Shown piece after piece: positions 55,064 to 63,806 of a stretch of 64,000 nt of DNA. The number at the start of each line of letters is the position of its first letter. Within the stretch, counting starts at the first letter, position 1. Source of the stretch: Novosphingobium fuchskuhlense (GTDB lineage: Bacteria > Pseudomonadota > Alphaproteobacteria > Sphingomonadales > Sphingomonadaceae); NCBI RefSeq assembly GCF_001519075.1, contig NZ_KQ954245.1, positions 659,552-723,551 of the forward strand, in the 5' to 3' direction. The notes under the pieces are model-generated. The model saw only the letters and a program-made list of their open reading frames with translations, was not told the DNA's origin and did not search any database. A program made the translations under genes and the position numbers.

Positions 55064-55786
55064 ATGGATGGCATCGCACCCACGATTGCGCCGGACCAGC
55101 GCATCGCCGTATCGGAGGGTGATGAGGCGAAGACATCCGGGGCATCCGGGGCATCAGGACCGCGTCCCGGCACATATGCGCGCGGCACCGAGACCGTCGA
55201 TGCGATCCTGAAGGCCGCGCACGACGTTCTTATCGAAGAAGGCGCCAGCGCCTTCACGATCCGCCGCATTGCCACCGCAAGCGGCATGAAGGTCGGCAAT
55301 GTCAGCTATCATTTCCCGCGCAAGGAAATGCTGATCAAGATCATGCTGGACGAACTGCTCGACAGTTATGACAAGCTGCTTGAAAGCGAGGTCCGGCAAC
55401 CCGGCATTTCTCCGGAAGACCGCATGCGGATGATCGTCAAGCTCTGCCTTGACGATATTGCCGGCAAGCGCACCACCCGCCTGTTCATCGAGCTATGGGC
55501 GCTGGCCAACCACAACGATTTCGTGGCGGATCGGGTGCGGGCGTTCTACCAGAGGGTCCACGATTACATCGGCGAAGTGATAACCGCCCTGAACCCGGCA
55601 CTTTCGCCAGAAGAGGTGCACACCGTCGCGCTCTACATCAGCGCCTCGATGGAAGGCACCACCCCGTTCCTCGGCTTCGAGAAGCCCTGGGCGGCCAAGA
55701 TGCCCATGATCACAGCAATCGCAGCAGAAGCGATGGTGATGCTTGCAAAATCGATCACACCGGAGCAGATTACTTCCGCATCATAA
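55064..55786 (+). CDS. TetR-family transcriptional regulator
   Basis: A 240-residue repressor. A disordered Gly/Ser/Ala N-terminal extension of about 40 residues (encoded partly by a short tandem repeat of GCATCCGGGG) precedes the HTH: ILKAAHDVLIEEGASAFTIRRIATASGMKVGNVSYHFPRKEML in pieces. The C-terminal helical domain binds the ligand (RLFIELWALANHNDFVADRV). It is divergent from the molybdoenzyme operon and directly upstream of the amine dehydrogenase cluster, and so may control both. A later start closer to the HTH is possible. Confidence 0.9.
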   Translation: MDGIAPTIAPDQRIAVSEGDEAKTSGASGASGPRPGTYARGTETVDAILKAAHDVLIEEGASAFTIRRIATASGMKVGNVSYHFPRKEMLIKIMLDELLDSYDKLLESEVRQPGISPEDRMRMIVKLCLDDIAGKRTTRLFIELWALANHNDFVADRVRAFYQRVHDYIGEVITALNPALSPEEVHTVALYISASMEGTTPFLGFEKPWAAKMPMITAIAAEAMVMLAKSITPEQITSAS

Positions 55787-56139
55787 GGTTGCGCGCGGCC
55801 CCGCTTGGGAGTCGACGTGGCGATCACGCAGGAACGAGCATTTTCAACAAGCGGGCACGCCCAGGTGCTCGTGTTGCGGGATTGCGTGATGTTTTCAGAT
55901 GCTATGTGCCACCGCCACCATTCCGCAAGCGGGGTCAACCGCAGGCTCCTTTCGGTGCGGCCCGGGCTTGTCCACGACGCCAGCAACAAAAGCGATACAA
56001 AGCGCTTGACTAAAACTGGACAGCCGTCAAAACTTTCTCGCAACTGCACAACGCGCTTCGCCACCGGCGAGGCTCGGAGCTGCAAAACAGTCAACGGTAT
56101 CAAAGGTTCAGGCGTTTCAGGCAGAAGGGGCCAGGCCAG
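55787..56139. other. intergenic region upstream of the aau cluster
   Basis: No gene supported; a 112-codon ORF across it has atypical Ser/Arg-rich composition and overlaps aauB. The candidate promoter is TTGACT at 56006-56011 inside TTGAC-N15-GTCAA, an inverted repeat that could also bind a regulator. AGAAGGGG ends about 11 nt before the aauB start and is its ribosome binding site. Confidence 0.4.
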
Positions 56140-57348
56140 ATGAAGATGATGAAGATTCAGGGCAAGCCATCGCTCTCCGTCATGCTCAAGGCTTCGGCCG
56201 CCGCTGTCTGCGCGCTGGGCCTGCTCGGCGGCATGCCCGCTGCCCATGCGGCCGATCCGCTGCAGCCCGACCCGGAACTCGAGGCGGTCACGCTCCCCGC
56301 CCCCAAGCCCAGCTGGGTATTTGTCGAGCGCGGCTTCGTCGTGCCGGGCAACGCGATCTACGATACGGACACGGGCAAGATGCTCGGCCTCGTCGAGGCG
56401 TCGACACTGTCGGACCTTGCACTGGATCCGGGTGGGAAGGCCTTCTACGTCTCCGAAAGCATCTGGACCAAGGGCTGGCGCGGCACGCGGCAGGACATGA
56501 TCACGGTCTATGATGCGAACACGCTCAAGCTGAAGACCGAAATCGCCATTCCCGGGCGCATCCTGATCGGCGGACGCAAATTCAACTTCGTGATCGCCGA
56601 CGCCGGCAAAACGGCCTATGTCTACAATCTCGATCCGGCATCTTCGGTCAACATGGTCGACCTTGCGAAGGGCAAGTTCGTCAAGAAGATCGAGCTGCCC
56701 GGCTGCGCGAGCTTGATGCCCGTTACCGGCGTCGGCTTTTCGGCATTGTGCTCGGATGGCTCGCTCGCCACGGTCAAGACGGCCGGGGCCAAGCCCGAGA
56801 TCACCCGTTCGGCACCGTTCTTCTCGGCCACCAACGATCCTATCTTCGACAACTTCGGCTACGACGGCGTCAAGCAGCAGGCCGTTTTCCTGACCTATAC
56901 CGGCCAGGTCTACACCGCCAAGCTCGGCGCCACGCCGACGATCTCCGAACCGTTCTCGATCCAGGCCGCAGCGGGTGTCGCACCCGCCGATACCAAGCCG
57001 CTCGATGTGCACTGGTATCCCGGCGCCCGCCAGGGCCTCGCCTATCACCTCGGCACCGGTCATGCCTTCGTACTCATGCACACGGGCGAATACTGGACGC
57101 ACAAGGAATCCGGCACGGAAGTTTGGGAGCTTGATGTCGCGGCCAAGAAGGTCGTGAGGCGCATCCCGCTCGAGACCCCGGCCAGCGCGATCGCCGTGAC
57201 CCAAGAAGCTAGCCCCAAGCTGGTCCTTTCAACCGAAGGCGGCGAAGGCGATCGCAGCGCGTTGCTGATCCTCGATGCGAAGACCGGCGAGCAGAAGTTC
57301 AAGCTCGAAAGGTCTGGCGGCGGCGTGTTGCGGACGCTGGAGCCCTGA
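56140..57348 (+). CDS. aauB: aromatic (aralkyl)amine dehydrogenase heavy chain
   Basis: A 402-residue periplasmic seven-bladed propeller subunit of the alpha2beta2 quinoprotein amine dehydrogenase. After the signal peptide (ASAAAVCALGLLGGMPAAHA) come propeller repeats such as MLGLVEASTLSDLALDPGGKAFYVSES and RIPLETPASAIAVTQEASPKLVL in pieces. It matches the methylamine/aralkylamine dehydrogenase heavy-chain family in length and layout. The start ATG AAG ATG ATG is backed by AAGGGG. Gene order B-E-D-A and the light-chain residues point to the aralkylamine rather than the methylamine enzyme. Its stop overlaps the aauE start by 1 nt. Confidence 0.92.
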   Translation: MKMMKIQGKPSLSVMLKASAAAVCALGLLGGMPAAHAADPLQPDPELEAVTLPAPKPSWVFVERGFVVPGNAIYDTDTGKMLGLVEASTLSDLALDPGGKAFYVSESIWTKGWRGTRQDMITVYDANTLKLKTEIAIPGRILIGGRKFNFVIADAGKTAYVYNLDPASSVNMVDLAKGKFVKKIELPGCASLMPVTGVGFSALCSDGSLATVKTAGAKPEITRSAPFFSATNDPIFDNFGYDGVKQQAVFLTYTGQVYTAKLGATPTISEPFSIQAAAGVAPADTKPLDVHWYPGARQGLAYHLGTGHAFVLMHTGEYWTHKESGTEVWELDVAAKKVVRRIPLETPASAIAVTQEASPKLVLSTEGGEGDRSALLILDAKTGEQKFKLERSGGGVLRTLEP

Positions 57349-57917
57349 TGGCCGACGGCAGCGCCCTGACTCTGGCCGCGCTCGGCGGAACGGGCCTCAG
57401 CGTGCTTGGCTTGGCAGGAACAATGGGGGTTGGCCTCGTGTTCCTGCAAGCCGCGCTTGCCAAGCTGCGCCATCGGGACCTGCTGGCAGGGGTCATTTCG
57501 AACTACCGCCTCCTGCCCTCAGCCATGGTCGCCCCTGCAGCCGTGCTGCTTGCTCCAGCGGAACTGGTTATCGCCATCGGGCTGCTGCTCGGCGGACAGG
57601 CCCTGGCGGCCGCGGCTTCCATCTTGCTTCTGGCCGTCTTCGCCGCTGCCATGGGGATCAACATCGCGCGCGGGCGGCGCGAGATCGATTGCGGGTGCGG
57701 CCGGTCGCAGCTGCGCCAACCGCTGAGCTGGCTGCTTGTCGCGCGCAATCTGCTGCTCGCCGCACTTCTCGTGCCGCGCCTGCTGCCAAACCCAGCGCCC
57801 GCCATGGCGGATCTTGTCGTCGCTCTGGCTGGCGGCCTTGCGATCTTCGTGATTGTCCAGCTTTTCAATGCCATCGGGGCGCTTGCGGCATCGCCGCTCG
57901 CCACCCAGCGGAGGTAA
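57348..57917 (+). CDS. aauE: MauE/AauE-type membrane protein for amine dehydrogenase maturation
   Basis: A 189-residue inner-membrane protein with four or five helices (about residues 15-35, 60-85, 88-108, 125-145, 150-172). It belongs to the MauE/DoxX-like family, needed with MauD for the light chain to fold and form its disulfides. A CGCG motif (residues about 114-117, IDCGCGRSQL) lies in a loop, suitable for thiol relay. It overlaps aauB and precedes aauD by 4 bp. Confidence 0.9.
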   Translation: MADGSALTLAALGGTGLSVLGLAGTMGVGLVFLQAALAKLRHRDLLAGVISNYRLLPSAMVAPAAVLLAPAELVIAIGLLLGGQALAAAASILLLAVFAAAMGINIARGRREIDCGCGRSQLRQPLSWLLVARNLLLAALLVPRLLPNPAPAMADLVVALAGGLAIFVIVQLFNAIGALAASPLATQRR

Positions 57918-57921
57918 CCGA

Positions 57922-58524
57922 ATGTTGCAAGCCCTGCTCGTCTCGACGGTCCTGTCGTGGATTGTCATCCTCCTGCTCGGCGTGGCGCTTCTCGCGCTGG
58001 CCCGTCAGGTCGGGGTGCTGCACATGCGCGTCGCTCCCGCAGGTGCGCTGACGACCTCCGCCGGCCCGGCAGTCGGCAGCGCGGCTGCCGCGATCCCCGC
58101 CACCACGCTCGACGGTACGCAGACCACCGTCGGCGGCCATCTCCACGGCGTGCCACTGCGGCTCCTGATGTTCGTCTCGCCCTCATGCCCGCTGTGCAAG
58201 AACCTAATCCCGATGGCCAAGTCCTTCGCGCGGGACGAGCGGGTCCAACTCGTATTCATCGGTGACGACGACGTTGCCGCGCAGCGCCAGATGATTGCCG
58301 AACACAGCCTTGGCGGCTACCCGTTCATCAACGGCCCCGAGGTTGGTCAGGCCTACGAAGTGGCCAAGCTGCCCTATGCCGTCCTGATGGACGAGCACGG
58401 GACGATCCTTTCCAAGGGCCTCGTCAACAGCCGCGAGCATCTCGAAAGCCTGGTGATCGCCCACGAAATGGGGATCCGTTCGGTTCAGGACTACATCGGC
58501 AAGCTCAAGGCCGTGGTCAATTGA
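57922..58524 (+). CDS. aauD: MauD/AauD-type thioredoxin-like disulfide maturation protein
   Basis: A 200-residue membrane-anchored periplasmic thioredoxin fold. One N-terminal helix (VLSWIVILLLGVALLALA), then the redox motif SPSCPLCKNLIP (CxxC as Cys-Pro-Leu-Cys) and cis-Pro region VAKLPYAVLMDEHG. In the methylamine system MauD helps form the many disulfides of the light chain. The start at GGAGG-spaced ATG is preferred over an in-frame one inside aauE. Confidence 0.93.
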   Translation: MLQALLVSTVLSWIVILLLGVALLALARQVGVLHMRVAPAGALTTSAGPAVGSAAAAIPATTLDGTQTTVGGHLHGVPLRLLMFVSPSCPLCKNLIPMAKSFARDERVQLVFIGDDDVAAQRQMIAEHSLGGYPFINGPEVGQAYEVAKLPYAVLMDEHGTILSKGLVNSREHLESLVIAHEMGIRSVQDYIGKLKAVVN

Positions 58525-58594
58525 TCGCCTTGGCTCCAATCACCAATCACGGTTCCAGCGCAAATCGTTTCTCTGCTTTTTAGGGGACAAGCTC

Positions 58595-59137
58595 ATGAAG
58601 ACCTTCAATCCCGACGCCATGGGCGAAAAGCTGCTCCGCCGCTTTGCCGGCGGCACCTCGCGCCGCGGCATTCTCGCCCGGCTTGGCCTTGCCCTGGTGG
58701 CCGCACCCGTCTTTCCGGTCCTGCCGGTTAGCCGGGCCAGTGCGGCCAAGCCGGACCGCTCGCCCGAAGCGAAGACCACCTTTGCCCGCAACGCGCAGAG
58801 CAAGGATGACACCAAGTGCGATTACTGGCGCTACTGCGCCATCGATGGCTCGCTCTGCTCGTGCTGTGGCGGCGCGGTGAACCGCTGCCCGCCGGGGGCG
58901 GAGCACTCGCCGGTTTCGTGGGTTGGCACCTGCATCAACCCCGATGACGGCCGCGCCTATCTGATCGCGTACCGCGATTGCTGCGGCAAGTCCTACTGCA
59001 ACAAGTGCGATTGCGATGGCACCGACCGTGAGACGCAGCTCTACGTGCCGCAGCTCAACAACGACGTGATCTGGTGCTTCGGCACGACGAGCATGGAATA
59101 CCACTGCTCGACCGCTGTCCTCGTCGGCACGGCCTGA
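58595..59137 (+). CDS. aauA: aromatic amine dehydrogenase light chain (TTQ subunit)
   Basis: A 180-residue catalytic subunit with a twin-arginine leader (TSRRGILARLGLALVAAP). Trp109 (SPVSWVGTC) and Trp160 (DVIWCFG) are the two residues joined as tryptophan tryptophylquinone; they are 51 apart as in methylamine dehydrogenase (57/108), and their numbers equal those I recall for Alcaligenes faecalis aromatic amine dehydrogenase. Asp128 (AYRDCC) is the catalytic base. The extra Cys91 and Cys135 (CSCCGG, GKSYCNKCDC) match the aromatic enzyme, not the methylamine enzyme. Position 172, Thr in known enzymes, is Ser here. Fourteen Cys allow seven disulfides. RBS AGGGG lies upstream. Confidence 0.95.
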   Translation: MKTFNPDAMGEKLLRRFAGGTSRRGILARLGLALVAAPVFPVLPVSRASAAKPDRSPEAKTTFARNAQSKDDTKCDYWRYCAIDGSLCSCCGGAVNRCPPGAEHSPVSWVGTCINPDDGRAYLIAYRDCCGKSYCNKCDCDGTDRETQLYVPQLNNDVIWCFGTTSMEYHCSTAVLVGTA

Positions 59138-59165
59138 GGGGTTTCGCGGCGCGGCAAGTGGGGCT

Positions 59166-59717
59166 ATGAGGCGGTTGATGATGATCCGTGCAAGCCTTCT
59201 TGCCGCCGCCACCTTGCTCGCCGCGCTCTCGCTGGGCGGATTGCAAGCGGCCGAACCGGACAACCACTCGCCGGACATCCCGGCGCAGCTCCGATCGATG
59301 ATGGCCGATCCCGAACTCGCGCAGAGCGACTTCATCGAGAATTGCGCAGGCTGCCACGGGCTGCGCGGCACTACCGTCCCTGCCCACCTTCCCGAGATCA
59401 AGGACCGCGTCGGCTGGTTCATGTGCACGCCAGGATCGCGCGCCTATCTGCTGCGGCTGCCCAATGTCGCGCACAGCCGCATCACCGACAACGCGCAGCT
59501 CGCAGACCTGATGAATTACGTGGTCTTCGTGCTTGGCGGCAAGAGCGTGCCGACCGGCACCAAGCCGTTTACAGGGCCTGAAGTCGCGCACGAGCGCCAG
59601 TTCGCCCTGACCAGCGTGTCCCTCAAGGCGGAGCGACTTCGCCTCGCCAATGTCGCCATCGCCAAGTGTCGGGCACCAGCCTCGCTGCGCCTGCAATACC
59701 CCGGTTCCACCCAATGA
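59166..59717 (+). CDS. periplasmic monohaem c-type cytochrome
   Basis: A 183-residue exported protein: signal peptide (ASLLAAATLLAALSLGGLQA), one haem site CAGCHG (Cys60, Cys63, His64), and Met residues in FMCTPG and LMNYVV as possible sixth ligands. It lies 28 bp after aauA, where a cytochrome gene also follows in the known aau cluster, so it is the likely electron acceptor of the amine dehydrogenase or the nearby molybdoenzyme. The start follows AAGTGGGG. The stop overlaps xdhC (ATGA). Confidence 0.92.
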   Translation: MRRLMMIRASLLAAATLLAALSLGGLQAAEPDNHSPDIPAQLRSMMADPELAQSDFIENCAGCHGLRGTTVPAHLPEIKDRVGWFMCTPGSRAYLLRLPNVAHSRITDNAQLADLMNYVVFVLGGKSVPTGTKPFTGPEVAHERQFALTSVSLKAERLRLANVAIAKCRAPASLRLQYPGSTQ

Positions 59718-60694
59718 TCGCGCACGATGATCGCAGCATTCTCGGCCTGCTGGTCGAAGGCGCGCAGGCCGGGATCGAAGGCGTGCTCATCACCCTGATC
59801 GGCATCGAAGGCGGCTCCTCGCGCGGGATTGGCGCCCAGATGGCCGTTCTGGCCGATGGGCGCAGCGCCGGTTCGTTCTCGGGCGGCTGCATCGAAGCGG
59901 CGGTGGTTGCCGAGGCGCTCGACGTACTCGCCAAGGGCCGCGGCCGCACCGTCCGCTACGGCGTTGGCTCGCCCTATCTGGATATCCGCCTTCCCTGCGG
60001 CGGCGGAATCGATCTGCTGTTCACGCCCCGCCCCGATTCTGCCGTGCTTACGCGGCTGCTGGCACGGCTCGAGGCACGCAAGGCCGGTGTGCTGCGCCTA
60101 AACGAAAGCGGCGCAGTCTGGTCTGACACGCCCGGCGCGCAGGGCACGCAGCGCGCCTACGCGCCGCCACTGCGCCTCGTCGCACTCGGGCATGGCGAAG
60201 ACCTCACCGCGCTGGTGCGCCTCGCTCGGGCGTTCGGCATTGCCGTCGAAGCCTACGCCCCAGCAAACGACCGCCTGGCCTCTGCCGAACCGGGTGTCGT
60301 TGCATTGATCAGTCGCACCGCCTTGCCCGAGCTCGTCGGTGATCCGTGGACCGCGTTTGTCTTCCTCTTCCATGATCACGATTGGGAAGAACAGCTTCTC
60401 CCCCATGCCTTGGCGCAAGACGGGTTCTACCATGGCGCTGTCGGCAGCGCGCGCACGCACCGCGCCCGTCTTGCAGGTCTGCGCGCGAGCGGCATGCCGC
60501 AAGCAAGCATCGGCACGCTGCGCGGCGGGATCGGGCTCATCCCCGCGACACGCGACCCCGCAACGCTTGCGCTCTCGATCCTTGGCGAACTGGTTCAGGA
60601 CTATCAGGCCTGCGCTGGCATGCCGGGCTGGAGCGGCCGCGCGCCGGGCCGCATGGGGTACGATCCTGCCTCGCATGTCCCCACCCGCAACTGA
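59714..60694 (+). CDS. xdhC: XdhC/CoxI-family molybdenum cofactor insertion factor
   Basis: A 326-residue chaperone that binds sulfurated Mo-cofactor and loads it into xanthine-oxidase-family enzymes. XdhC_CoxI domain at the N-terminus (GGSSRGIGAQMAVL, GSFSGGCIEAAVVAEAL), then the Rossmann-like C-terminal domain (LRLVALGHGEDLTALVRLA, FYHGAVGSARTHRARLAGL). It overlaps the cytochrome gene by 4 nt and mocA by 20 nt, so it belongs to the same transcript as aauBEDA. The only Mo hydroxylase in the window is the iorAB-like pair. Confidence 0.92.
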   Translation: MIAHDDRSILGLLVEGAQAGIEGVLITLIGIEGGSSRGIGAQMAVLADGRSAGSFSGGCIEAAVVAEALDVLAKGRGRTVRYGVGSPYLDIRLPCGGGIDLLFTPRPDSAVLTRLLARLEARKAGVLRLNESGAVWSDTPGAQGTQRAYAPPLRLVALGHGEDLTALVRLARAFGIAVEAYAPANDRLASAEPGVVALISRTALPELVGDPWTAFVFLFHDHDWEEQLLPHALAQDGFYHGAVGSARTHRARLAGLRASGMPQASIGTLRGGIGLIPATRDPATLALSILGELVQDYQACAGMPGWSGRAPGRMGYDPASHVPTRN

Positions 60695-61259
60695 CAGCGG
60701 CTTTGCAGGGCTTGCGCTGGTCCTGCTGGCTGGGGGGCAATCGACACGTTTCGGCGGCCCCAAACTGATCACACCTCTAGGCGACAGGCCGCTGGCGCTC
60801 CATGCCGCCGAAATGCTCACCGACCTGCCGTTTGCGGCGCGCTTCGCCGTGATCGGACCCGACGTGCCGGATCTGGCAGAGCTCGGATACCAGCTCGTCC
60901 CCCTCGATCCGCCCGGCGCCCCGCAGGCGCGGTCGCTTGCCCTGGGCGTGGCAGCCGCCGCAAGGGGCGGCGCACGGGCCGTGCTCATCGCGCTTGCCGA
61001 CATGCCGCTAGTGCCGCCTTTCCACATCGTGGCTCTCGTAAGGTCGTTCAATGGCGACCGCATCGCGACATCGGCGGGCGGTGTCACCATGCCGCCTGCA
61101 ATCTTCGGCTCCGCACACTTCGCCGCGCTCAGCGCACTGGATGGCGACCGCGGCGGCGCGGTACGCCTGAAGGGCGCTCCGGCCGTGCCGCTCGATCCCG
61201 CACTGGCGCTCGATGTCGACCGGCCCGAAGACCTCGTCCAGGCAGCGGCCTTGCTCTAG
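60675..61259 (+). CDS. mocA: molybdenum cofactor cytidylyltransferase-like protein
   Basis: A 194-residue nucleotidyltransferase with signature [22 protein letters not shown] and [13 protein letters not shown] (metal-binding Asp). MocA joins CMP to molybdopterin to give the MCD form used by bacterial Mo hydroxylases of the Ior and CO-dehydrogenase type. Its tie to xdhC by a 20-nt overlap supports this over MobA. It is convergent with glpK; the two stop codons overlap. Confidence 0.88.
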   Translation: MSPPATDSGFAGLALVLLAGGQSTRFGGPKLITPLGDRPLALHAAEMLTDLPFAARFAVIGPDVPDLAELGYQLVPLDPPGAPQARSLALGVAAAARGGARAVLIALADMPLVPPFHIVALVRSFNGDRIATSAGGVTMPPAIFGSAHFAALSALDGDRGGAVRLKGAPAVPLDPALALDVDRPEDLVQAAALL

Positions 61260-62755
61260 AGGAGCGCTCGTTCGACCGCCTTGTGCCAACCCGCCACAAG
61301 GCTTCCGCGCAGGTCTGGATCCATCTTCGGATCGAACCGCCGATCGGATGCCCAGGTTGCCTCCAGCGCGGCCAGATCGCTCCATACGCCGGTTGCCAGC
61401 CCGGCCAGGAACGCTGCGCCAAGCGCCGTCGTCTCCACGCTGACCGGCCGCTCGACCGGTGCCACCAGAATGTCGGACAGGAACTGTCCCAGCCAGTCGT
61501 TCGCTGCCATGCCGCCATCTATGCGCAGCGCGGCATCGCCCGGCGTGGCATGCTCGCGCGCGATATCTTCCTTCATGGCATTGATGAGGTCGAGCGTCTG
61601 GTAGGCGACCGCTTCCAGCGCCGCCCGTGCGATGTGCCCGGCCCCCGCATCGAGCGTCAGACCGCAGATCAATCCGCGCGCATCGGGGTCCCAGTGCGGC
61701 GCACCAAGGCCCACAAAGGCCGGGACCATGTAGACACCGTGGTTGTCCGGCACGCGCACTGCCATGTCGTGCGTGTCGGAGGCATGGGTGATGATCCGCA
61801 GGCCATCGCGGAGCCACTTGACCGCCGCGCCTGCCACGAAGATCGCGCCTTCCAGCGCATAGGTCGTCTCGCCGTTGAGCCGGTACCCCACGGTCGTCAG
61901 CATGCGCTTCTGCGAGGGAATCGGCTTGTTCCCGATGTTCATCAGCGCAAAGGCGCCCGTGCCGTAGGTCGATTTGGTCATGCCGGGACGGAAGCAGGCC
62001 TGCCCGAACAAGGCCGCCTGCTGGTCGCCCGCCATGCCTGCAATCGGGATCGCGCGGCCAAGGATCGCCGGATCGCTTGTTCCATAGATATGGGCATTGT
62101 CCTTCACCTCGGGCAGGACCGAGGCGGGCACGCGCAGCAGCCGAAGAAGTTCGTCATCCCACTGCTGTGCGCCGATATCGAACATCAGCGTCCGCGAGGC
62201 ATTGGTCGGGTCAGTCGCATGGACCTTGCCGCGCGTCAGTCGCGAAAGGAGGAAGCAGTCGATCGTGCCAAAGGCCAGTTCACCGCGCTCCGCAGCTCCC
62301 CGCGCGCCTGCCACCTCGTCGAGAATCCACGCCAGCTTGGTGCCCGAGAAATAGGGATCGAGCAGCAGGCCGGTTTTTGCGGCAAACAGCGATTCGGCCC
62401 CATCGGCCTTGAGCTTCGCGCAGGTATCGGCAGTGCGCCGATCCTGCCACACGATTGCGCGGTGGATCGGCTTGCCGCTCGCGCGGTCCCACACCGCCAC
62501 GGTCTCGCGCTGGTTGGTGATGCCGATGGCCGCGATATCCGCGACGTCGATCGCCGCCTTCTCCACCGCCTCGCGCAGCACGGACACGACATCGGACCAG
62601 ATATCCTCGAGATCATGCTCGACCCAGCCTGAGGCGGGATAGTGCTGGGGAAACTCCCGCTGTGCCACCGCAACCGGCCGCGCGGCCGCATCGAACACGA
62701 TGCAGCGGCTTGAGGTGGTACCCTGGTCGATGGCAAGGATATAGGGGGGCTGCAT
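61256..62755 (-). CDS. glpK: glycerol kinase
   Basis: Phosphorylates glycerol to sn-glycerol 3-phosphate in the cytoplasm. 499 residues, normal for FGGY kinases. Motifs: [15 protein letters not shown] at the N-terminus, [36 protein letters not shown] with catalytic Asp, and the ADP-binding [18 protein letters not shown]. Start [12 protein letters not shown] chosen because the family begins right before the DQGTTSS motif. No glpF or glpD lies next to it. Confidence 0.97.
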   Translation of the reverse strand: MQPPYILAIDQGTTSSRCIVFDAAARPVAVAQREFPQHYPASGWVEHDLEDIWSDVVSVLREAVEKAAIDVADIAAIGITNQRETVAVWDRASGKPIHRAIVWQDRRTADTCAKLKADGAESLFAAKTGLLLDPYFSGTKLAWILDEVAGARGAAERGELAFGTIDCFLLSRLTRGKVHATDPTNASRTLMFDIGAQQWDDELLRLLRVPASVLPEVKDNAHIYGTSDPAILGRAIPIAGMAGDQQAALFGQACFRPGMTKSTYGTGAFALMNIGNKPIPSQKRMLTTVGYRLNGETTYALEGAIFVAGAAVKWLRDGLRIITHASDTHDMAVRVPDNHGVYMVPAFVGLGAPHWDPDARGLICGLTLDAGAGHIARAALEAVAYQTLDLINAMKEDIAREHATPGDAALRIDGGMAANDWLGQFLSDILVAPVERPVSVETTALGAAFLAGLATGVWSDLAALEATWASDRRFDPKMDPDLRGSLVAGWHKAVERALL

Positions 62756-62857
62756 GGGTCTCCTCTCGGGGCGCTCTGGCGTTTGTCCATGCCTATCCAA
62801 CCGGCACCGCCTCAGGAAGCGCCCTTTGCGCGGCCCCTATAGAAAATTGAGATTGGC

Positions 62858-63673
62858 TCAGGCGTCGAGCCGGTAGTGGAATACCCGGCTCGGGCCGTCT
62901 TCGGGCAGCACGTAAAGCTCGCGGCCCTCGATCGCCATGCCCTCGCCCGTCACCGGACCGCCCCTCCCGAATGGACGCACCGGGCCAATCGCACCGGCCT
63001 TGAGCGTGCGGGTGACGCGCATCGTGGCCGGATCGATCCAGTCGAGTGTTCCGGCCAGCCAACTCGTGTTGCCGGCTGCAACCAGCTTTCCGCTGACAAA
63101 CTTCATATCCTGGAAATGCGTGCGGGAGGGGTTCTTCACCACCTCGACCGGCTGCGTCCCGCGCCGGAGATCGAACACGTAGAGCTCTCGGCTGTCCCAG
63201 TTCCCCGCGATCAGCTTGGTGCCCTCGGCTGCCACGCAACCGATGTGGTCGGCCACGGCGATACGGCGGCGCACGGTGAGCGTCTCCGTATCGATTTCCA
63301 GCAACACCGCCGTGCTGTTCGGCCGCAGTTCTGCCACCGGCACCCATAGGGATCCGCCCGAAAGCGAAAGCCCGCCGGGATGAAAGCGTGCGCCGTCTGT
63401 CAGATCGAGGCGCCGCAGGATGTGCCCCGTCGCGCGGTCGAATACGTGGAGAAAAGCGCGGTGCCCGCTGTGATCAACCGAGGTAACCCAGACATGCGCA
63501 GGATCAAGTGCCAGACCCTGAACGTGGAATACCTCGCCTTTCAGCTGCAGGGCACCAATGTACTTGCCATGCTCGAGCTCACCATCGAACGATCCGGGGG
63601 CCGCTGCCACCGAAATGCTCGAAGCCAGGTGAACCATTGCCAGAAAACCGCTACGCAGAATCTTGCCGATCAT
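62858..63673 (-). CDS. exported beta-propeller-like protein (DUF6454-like)
   Basis: A 271-residue exported protein. Signal peptide MIGKILRSGFLAMVHLASSIS, then repeated beta-strand units typical of a propeller (HVQGLALDPAHVWVTSVDH, HPGGLSLSGGSLWVPVAEL, IGCVAAEGTKLIAGNWDS, GEGMAIEGRELYVLPED). I believe it belongs to the DUF6454 family; no catalytic function is known to me. It lies between glpK and a truncated amidohydrolase gene, all on the minus strand, so the three may form an operon. Confidence 0.75.
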   Translation of the reverse strand: MIGKILRSGFLAMVHLASSISVAAAPGSFDGELEHGKYIGALQLKGEVFHVQGLALDPAHVWVTSVDHSGHRAFLHVFDRATGHILRRLDLTDGARFHPGGLSLSGGSLWVPVAELRPNSTAVLLEIDTETLTVRRRIAVADHIGCVAAEGTKLIAGNWDSRELYVFDLRRGTQPVEVVKNPSRTHFQDMKFVSGKLVAAGNTSWLAGTLDWIDPATMRVTRTLKAGAIGPVRPFGRGGPVTGEGMAIEGRELYVLPEDGPSRVFHYRLDA

Positions 63674-63806
63674 CGCCGTTGTGCTTTCCGAAGCCCTTGG
63701 GTTTCGGCGCCCCGGTGGCGAAGATCGGAGTCAGATACATGGCGATTCCCGGAATCTGCCCCATTACTGCAATATTGACGGCCTTCGCAGGCCTATCCAC
63801 CCGATA

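Noticed and set aside
55805..56143. 112-codon ORF between tetR and aauB
   Set aside because: No ribosome binding site, atypical composition and overlap with the aauB start; the region is better read as promoter DNA.
56140..59137. Methylamine dehydrogenase (mau) cluster
   Set aside because: Gene order is similar, but the light-chain Cys pattern and numbering fit the aromatic amine enzyme, and mauF, mauG and the amicyanin gene mauC are absent.
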